A DNA stretch of 10,408 bases from positions 1-10,408 of the forward strand of contig CALGLM010000444.1 of the NCBI GenBank assembly GCA_937930275.1, read 5' to 3'. Numbering within the stretch: the stretch's first letter is position 1; every line of letters begins with the position of its first letter. Below are positions 6,246 through 10,408 of this stretch, in pieces. The translations under genes were made by a program, and so were the position numbers. A model generated the notes under the pieces. It did not search any database. It had not been told where the DNA came from and saw only the letters and a list, made by a program, of their open reading frames with translations. Source of the stretch: an uncultured Ignavibacteria bacterium (GTDB lineage: Bacteria > Bacteroidota > Ignavibacteria > Ignavibacteriales > Melioribacteraceae).

Positions 6246-8993
6246 ATGACTTTTATCGTCAATCCGTTAAACGAAAATTCTATTGAAAGAGATAAGAAAC
6301 AGAGCACAAAAAATCTTTTTTCAGATAAAGTAGATTTTGCTTTTGATTTAGCAAAAGTAGCATGGTGGGAAATGGAACTCCCCTCAGGCAAAGTTACATT
6401 CAATAGAAACAAAACCGATTTTTTAGGATTTGAGCATAAAGACTTTAAACATTTTAATGATTTTACAGGCTTGATTCACCCCGAAGATCTTGATAGGGTT
6501 ATGCAAAGCATGCATAATTTGATATCCGGTAAAACAGAACATTATAAAGTTGAATATAGAATAAGAGATGCAAACACAAACTACAAGTGGTTTTTTGATA
6601 TAGGCAGCGTTATTGAAAAAGATCCGGAATTAAATAACATTAAAGTTGCCGGATTTGCCTTGGATATAAGCGAAAAGAAAGATATTTTATCGGAAATTGA
6701 TAATCATAAAATAAGGATTAACGCCTTAATGGAAGCTTTACCCGATTGGGTATTTGTTTCTACCAAAGAAGGAGTTTATACACAATTTTGGGCAAAAGAG
6801 CTTACCGATTTATTAGTACAACCTTCAGAATTTATCGGAAAACACTATTCCGAAATTTTGCCCAAATATTTATGTGATGATGTTCAATTAGCTATTGCTA
6901 AAGTTTTTGAAACAGGAGAAATGCAAACAATTGAATATTCTTTGAATATTAACGGTAAAATCGAGCATTATGAAAGCCGACTTGTTAGATGCGGAGAAGA
7001 AGAATTATTAAGTGTTGTAAGAAACATTACCGAAAGAAAAAAAATTTACGAACAATTACTAAAAAGCAAATTAGACTACGAGGAGTTATATAATTTAGCA
7101 AGTTTAATGAGTAACACCATCACGGACATGCTATGGGCTAAAGATTTAAACAAAAAATATATTTTTGCAAACAGCGCAATATGCCATAATTTACTCGGCG
7201 AACCAAATGAAAACGAAGTTTTGGGAAAAGACGATTTATTTTTTGCTATAAGAGAAAGAGAGAGTCAACCAAATAACCCGTTTTGGCACACATTTGGAGA
7301 GCTGTGTAAAGATAGCGATGAAATTACGATAAAAGAAAATAAGCCGATGACATTTCTGGAACACGGGTATGTTAAAGGCAAATATATTTACTTAGATGTT
7401 AGAAAAGCCCCTTTATATGATAAAAACGGAAATTTAATAGGCGTTGTAGGTTCAGGACGTGATATAACAGAGCAAATAAAAACCAACGATACGTTAAAAA
7501 CTTTGTACCGTGCATTTGAACAAAGTCAAATTTCAATTTTAATAACCGATAAAAACGCTAATATTGAATATGTTAATCCCGCTTTTTGTAAAATTTCAGG
7601 ATATTTAAGCAATGAGATAATTGGTAAAAATCCCAGAATATTAAAATCGGGACATACTCCTGATGAGGATTATAGGCAAATTTGGGAAAAGTTAAACAAA
7701 GGAGAAGATTGGAGCGGAATATTCCTGAATAAAAAGAAAAACGGAGATTTATTTTGGGAATCGGCAACTATTTCGCCCGTTAAAGACGATAACGGCAAAA
7801 CAACTCACTTTGTAGCGGTTAAAGAAGATATTACCGAAAAGAAAAAAATGGAATCTAATTTAGTTGCAGCCCTAAAACAGGCAGAGGATTCCAACCGTCT
7901 TAAATCATTTTTTCTTGCAAATATAAATCACGAATTACGAACACCGCTTAACGGTATTTTAGGTTTTGCAAAAATTTTAACAGAACAACTTAAAAACGAA
8001 GAACATCTGGCTATGTCCTTTGATATTTTGGAAAGTGCAAAAAGACTAAGTACTACTTTAAACCTTATAATTGATATTGCAAATATTGAAGCAGAAAACA
8101 CTAATATTCAATTTGAATTATTGGAAATTACCGGTATTTTAAGAGAATGTTTTGATAATTATAAAGGTTCTGCATTACAAAAAAAACTTAACTACCATTT
8201 GGAAATCAAACAAAAACCGATTTATTCTTATTTGGATAAAAATTATTTTATTCAAATTATCAGTAATTTAATTGATAACGCAATTAAGTTTACCGAAAAA
8301 GGGGAAATTGAAATTGAATGCGGTTTAGAAAAGAGAAATAACATGTTATATGTTAAAGTTAAAGATACGGGAATCGGTATTCCTAAAGATAAGATAGAAC
8401 TAATTTGGTTAGCTTTTAGACAAGTAAGCGAAGGACTAAGCAGGGCGTATGAAGGTACCGGTTTAGGTTTAACAATAGTAAAAAAAGCCGTAGAATTAAT
8501 GCGGGGGAAAGTTATTGTTACAAGTGAATTAAATGAAGGGAGTGAATTTTCGGTTTATTTCCCCGTCTCGGATACAAACAAATCAGAAAGCATGCAACCG
8601 GCGGGTAAACAAATAAAAAAAGAGGATAGACTTTTGCAAATATTGTATGTTGAAGATGATGAAATTAATCAAAGTGTTGTTAGAATGTTCTTAAAAAACA
8701 AATATATTGTTGAAACTTCAGCAGACGCTTTAACTGCATTGGAAATGACCAAAGCCAAAAAATACGATATAATATTGATGGATATTAACTTAGGACCGGG
8801 GATGAACGGTGCCGAATTAACCAGAATAATTAAACAAAATCCGATATACAAAGATACACCCGTAGTTGCAGTTACTGCTTATACACAAGAATCAGAAAAA
8901 CGGTCGTTTTTTGAAAAAGGATGTACTCATTATCTTCCTAAACCCTTCTTAAAAAATGATTTGGTTTTTTTGCTTGAAAATTTAAATAATTAG
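6246..8993 (+). CDS. Soluble hybrid histidine kinase: four PAS, HisKA, HATPase, receiver
   Basis: This 915-aa predicted cytoplasmic hybrid kinase has PAS domains at about residues 28-145, 155-265, 283-412 and 415-533. Each ends in a 'DITE/DISE'-type motif ('NITERKK', 'RDITEQ', 'EDITEKKK'). The fourth is a classic PAS with 'YVNPAFCKISGY'. HisKA follows with 'NHELRTPLNG' (His562), then HATPase_c with 'NLIDNAIKFT' (Asn678), 'DTGIGIP' (707-713) and 'GTGLGL' (737-742), then a receiver at about 797-912 with Glu803/Asp804/Asp805, phospho-acceptor Asp846, Thr877 and Lys899 ('LPKP'). All catalytic residues are present, so it should autophosphorylate and relay to its own receiver. No membrane segment, Hpt or DNA-binding domain is seen, so a separate Hpt protein and regulator must lie elsewhere. 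The signal is unknown. The hemerythrin genes downstream hint at oxygen or redox, by context only. Confidence 0.93.
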   Translation: MTFIVNPLNENSIERDKKQSTKNLFSDKVDFAFDLAKVAWWEMELPSGKVTFNRNKTDFLGFEHKDFKHFNDFTGLIHPEDLDRVMQSMHNLISGKTEHYKVEYRIRDANTNYKWFFDIGSVIEKDPELNNIKVAGFALDISEKKDILSEIDNHKIRINALMEALPDWVFVSTKEGVYTQFWAKELTDLLVQPSEFIGKHYSEILPKYLCDDVQLAIAKVFETGEMQTIEYSLNINGKIEHYESRLVRCGEEELLSVVRNITERKKIYEQLLKSKLDYEELYNLASLMSNTITDMLWAKDLNKKYIFANSAICHNLLGEPNENEVLGKDDLFFAIRERESQPNNPFWHTFGELCKDSDEITIKENKPMTFLEHGYVKGKYIYLDVRKAPLYDKNGNLIGVVGSGRDITEQIKTNDTLKTLYRAFEQSQISILITDKNANIEYVNPAFCKISGYLSNEIIGKNPRILKSGHTPDEDYRQIWEKLNKGEDWSGIFLNKKKNGDLFWESATISPVKDDNGKTTHFVAVKEDITEKKKMESNLVAALKQAEDSNRLKSFFLANINHELRTPLNGILGFAKILTEQLKNEEHLAMSFDILESAKRLSTTLNLIIDIANIEAENTNIQFELLEITGILRECFDNYKGSALQKKLNYHLEIKQKPIYSYLDKNYFIQIISNLIDNAIKFTEKGEIEIECGLEKRNNMLYVKVKDTGIGIPKDKIELIWLAFRQVSEGLSRAYEGTGLGLTIVKKAVELMRGKVIVTSELNEGSEFSVYFPVSDTNKSESMQPAGKQIKKEDRLLQILYVEDDEINQSVVRMFLKNKYIVETSADALTALEMTKAKKYDIILMDINLGPGMNGAELTRIIKQNPIYKDTPVVAVTAYTQESEKRSFFEKGCTHYLPKPFLKNDLVFLLENLNN

Positions 8994-8999
8994 TAGTTT

Positions 9000-9024
9000 T
9001 ACTATAAATAATAGTATTTTTTTT
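9000..9024 (+). terminator. Possible weak intrinsic terminator after the hybrid kinase
   Basis: TACTAT (9000-9005) and ATAGTA (9011-9016) can pair around a five-base loop and are followed at once by eight Ts (9017-9024), seven bases after the kinase stop codon. The stem has only one G-C pair, so it would be a weak terminator. If real, it would partly separate the kinase from the SdpI/hemerythrin genes. Confidence 0.3.
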
Positions 9025-9046
9025 ACGATAATAACCATTAAATATA

Positions 9047-9376
9047 ATGCTGTATGTTATTTTAAGTTTCATTTTAATAGGTTTGTTTATTTTGTTTATG
9101 TCAATTCCGCTTATTTACTTTAATATTCCGTTTGGTCATTGGTACGGTATTAGGTTTACGGAAACACTAAGCAACAAAACATTATGGGAAAAGGCAAATA
9201 AATTTGCGGGAAGGTTACTTTTTAATTTAAGTTTAAGTATTATTTTTATTTCTGTCATATTAAGCATTTTTGTTAAAGCTGATATTTTTGCTTATATAAT
9301 GGGCATTTACATTTATTTTTGTGCAATTTTCTTTTATAAAAAAACAAATAGTTTTATTAAAAAAAACAACAATTAA
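9047..9376 (+). CDS. SdpI-like small integral membrane protein
   Basis: This 109-aa protein has three predicted membrane segments at about residues 3-25, 58-76 and 79-97. The loop after the first carries the SdpI-family signature: 'GHWYGIRFTETLSNKTLWE' then 'ANKFAGRLLF', matching the usual GxRTP.T..s...W..aN...G pattern, with Phe-Thr where Thr-Pro is usual. In Bacillus subtilis SdpI is the membrane immunity protein against the SdpC toxin and also a signalling receptor. Shorter homologues lacking the N-terminal part, as here, are widespread and mostly uncharacterised. No SdpC-like toxin or SdpR-type repressor is in view. The gene ends 12 bases before the first hemerythrin gene, so co-transcription is likely. 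No clear ribosome site precedes the ATG. The membrane protein call is firm, the family probable, the role unknown. Confidence 0.72.
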   Translation: MLYVILSFILIGLFILFMSIPLIYFNIPFGHWYGIRFTETLSNKTLWEKANKFAGRLLFNLSLSIIFISVILSIFVKADIFAYIMGIYIYFCAIFFYKKTNSFIKKNNN

Positions 9377-9378
9377 AC

Positions 9379-9383
9379 GGAGG
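9379..9383 (+). promoter_or_regulatory. Strong ribosome binding site of the first hemerythrin
   Basis: A full GGAGG sits five bases before the ATG at 9389 in the 12-base gap after the SdpI-like gene. It is the best Shine-Dalgarno in the window and suggests high translation of the hemerythrin relative to its neighbours. Confidence 0.7.
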
Positions 9384-9388
9384 TCAAA

Positions 9389-9796
9389 ATGCCTTTAGTA
9401 AACTGGACTGATAAGTTAAGTTTGGGGATTACCGAAATTGATAATCAACATAAAAAATGGATAGCCATTATAAATGATTTAAATGACGCTATGCGCGCCG
9501 GTAAATCAAAAGAGGTTTTAGGCGAAGTATTTAAAAGATTGATTGATTACACTGAATATCACTTTAAAGCGGAAGAAACTTATTTTGAAAAATTTGGCTA
9601 TCCCGAAAAAACTTCGCATAAAATGGAACACCAGAAAATGGTTAATGAAGTTAACGGTTATTATAACGATTTTAAAGCAGGTAAAATGACCGTATCTATA
9701 AATTTAATGCAACTGCTTAGTAATTGGTTATTAGACCATATCCAGAAAAAAGATAAAAATTACGCACCGTTTTTAATCGAAAAAGGTATTAAATAG
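9389..9796 (+). CDS. Bacteriohemerythrin (first of tandem pair)
   Basis: This 135-aa single-domain cytoplasmic protein should form the four-helix bundle of hemerythrin and bind O2 at a non-haem di-iron centre. All seven ligands are present at canonical spacing: His21 ('DNQHK'), His58 and Glu62 ('YHFKAEE'), His77 and His81 ('HKMEH'), His117 and Asp122 ('DHIQKKD'). The length is typical of stand-alone bacteriohemerythrins. Bacterial members have been linked to O2 delivery, O2 sensing, protection of iron enzymes and motility; which applies here cannot be read from sequence. The gene has a strong GGAGG site and lies between the SdpI-like gene (12-base gap) and a paralogue (8-base gap), in an apparent operon. 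It differs from the paralogue at residues that may shape the pocket, for example Trp24 versus Leu24 and Ala61 versus Phe61. Confidence 0.95.
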   Translation: MPLVNWTDKLSLGITEIDNQHKKWIAIINDLNDAMRAGKSKEVLGEVFKRLIDYTEYHFKAEETYFEKFGYPEKTSHKMEHQKMVNEVNGYYNDFKAGKMTVSINLMQLLSNWLLDHIQKKDKNYAPFLIEKGIK

Positions 9797-9800
9797 GAGA
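9795..9800 (+). promoter_or_regulatory. Ribosome binding site of the second hemerythrin
   Basis: AGGAGA overlaps the TAG stop of the first hemerythrin (9794-9796) and lies four bases before the ATG at 9805, which suggests translational coupling of the two paralogues. Confidence 0.6.
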
Positions 9801-9804
9801 AAAT

Positions 9805-10212
9805 ATGCCGCTTATTAATTGGGGTCCAAAATACAGTGTGGGAATATCGTCAATTGATACACAACACAAAAAACTTGTAGATATAATTAACGATTTAAAT
9901 GATGCAATGCGAAACGGTAAATCTAAAGAAGTTTTAAATACTACTTTAACTTCGCTAATAGATTATACAAAAGTTCACTTTAAATTTGAAGAGGACTTGT
10001 TTAATAAATACGGATACGCCGAAAAACTATCGCATAAAATGCTTCATGATAAGCTTACCAGACAAGTGTTGGATTTTTATGATAACTACCAAAAAGGTAA
10101 AGCAACGGTTTCAATAGAGCTAATGAACTTTTTAAGCGATTGGTTATTAAAACACATTGTTGCAGAAGATAAAAAATATACCGATTTTTTAACCCAAAAG
10201 GGTGTTAAATAG
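9805..10212 (+). CDS. Bacteriohemerythrin (second of tandem pair)
   Basis: This 135-aa protein aligns without gaps to the preceding hemerythrin; by hand count 79 of 135 residues are identical (about 58%). The di-iron ligands are complete: His21 ('DTQHK'), His58 and Glu62 ('VHFKFEE'), His77 and His81 ('HKMLH'), His117 and Asp122 ('KHIVAED'). It is thus a functional-looking O2- or redox-active di-iron protein rather than a decayed copy. The shared length, start 'MPL.NW' and end 'KG.K' point to a local tandem duplication followed by divergence. It begins eight bases after the first copy stops, with its own ribosome site, and is the last gene of the cluster. I see no clear terminator hairpin after its stop codon; the 140 bases to position 10353 are AT-rich and show no gene. 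Confidence 0.95.
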   Translation: MPLINWGPKYSVGISSIDTQHKKLVDIINDLNDAMRNGKSKEVLNTTLTSLIDYTKVHFKFEEDLFNKYGYAEKLSHKMLHDKLTRQVLDFYDNYQKGKATVSIELMNFLSDWLLKHIVAEDKKYTDFLTQKGVK

Positions 10213-10353
10213 ATTTAGGTTTTACGGATAATTATTTTTATTGTTTCATCAAGATCTTTCACAAATTAAACAAAGATTTAGATAATTACCGCTTTAATTC
10301 TATTTAACTAAATAAGTAATACAAAAAAAATTAAAGATTTCACTTTATTATTA

Positions 10354-10368
10354 GGGGCTGTACCAAAA
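10354..10368. mobile_element. Possible insertion-sequence terminal inverted repeat
   Basis: GGGGCTGTACCAAAA resembles the GGG(G)CTGTCyCAAAA-type ends of several insertion-sequence families. It is a sudden GC-richer patch in a very AT-rich spacer. No transposase or second end is inside the window, so this could be the outer end of an element that continues rightward, a MITE or solo remnant, or chance. The resemblance is from memory and not searched. Confidence 0.35.
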
Positions 10369-10390
10369 CAATGATTAATGTAAAAACGAA

Positions 10391-10408
10391 CTCACCCCTA
10401 ACCCCTCT
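10391..10408. repeat. C-rich intergenic repeat motif at right edge
   Basis: CTCACCCCTAACCCCTCT is markedly C-rich on this strand against the AT-rich background. It resembles the left arm of 'CACCCCTAACCCCTCTCC' palindromic intergenic elements common in many bacterial genomes. The expected partner arm (GAGAGGGG...) would lie beyond the edge, so the palindrome cannot be confirmed here. Confidence 0.4.

Noticed and set aside
10213..10353. Terminator or small RNA after the second hemerythrin
   Set aside because: I looked for a stem followed by a T-tract and found only short AT palindromes (AAGATCTT, ATAATTAT) with no convincing hairpin.

Overview
The window is AT-rich and reads as chromosomal DNA from the Ignavibacteria side of the Bacteroidota/Chlorobi group. 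The clearest taxonomic signal is the C-terminus of the large secreted protein at 3002-6055. It carries the YPNPFN-type type IX secretion (T9SS) sorting domain, with 'YQNYPNPFN', 'YDVLGREV', 'LPSGTYFYRL' and a final 'KKMILIK', the form typical of Ignavibacteria and relatives. Several genes have clear Shine-Dalgarno sites. Genes are tightly packed and no gene-free stretch exceeds about 200 bases. I saw no tRNA, rRNA or CRISPR array.

Left block (1-2830, minus strand): four genes read leftward as one tight operon, namely a YhcH/YjgK/YiaL-family small protein, a single-domain CheY-like receiver, a CheC-family CheY-P phosphatase, and a soluble PAS histidine kinase. A fifth minus-strand gene begins at position 43 with a signal-peptide-like start and runs off the left edge. 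Kinase, receiver and phosphatase make a compact phospho-signalling module with no DNA-binding output domain.

Centre (3002-6055, plus strand), divergent from that operon: an exported 1017-residue protein with an alpha-amylase (GH13) fold, two duplicated putative Ig (He_PIG-like) modules, a glycan-binding/DOMON-like module and a T9SS sorting tail. The amylase domain aligns well with active enzymes, but the catalytic positions are changed: the nucleophile Asp is Phe and the other two carboxylates are swapped. It is probably a secreted pseudo-amylase that binds glycans rather than cutting them. This is the most unusual item in the window.

Right block (6246-10212, plus strand): a soluble four-PAS hybrid histidine kinase with a C-terminal receiver, then a three-gene cluster of an SdpI-like membrane protein and two tandem bacteriohemerythrins (about 58% identical, all seven di-iron ligands present in both). 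Hemerythrins bind O2 or act as di-iron redox proteins, so an oxygen or redox theme is plausible, but the link to the kinase is inference.

Right edge (10354-10408): sequence resembling an IS terminal inverted repeat, followed by a C-rich intergenic repeat motif. This suggests an insertion element or small palindromic repeat continuing beyond the window.
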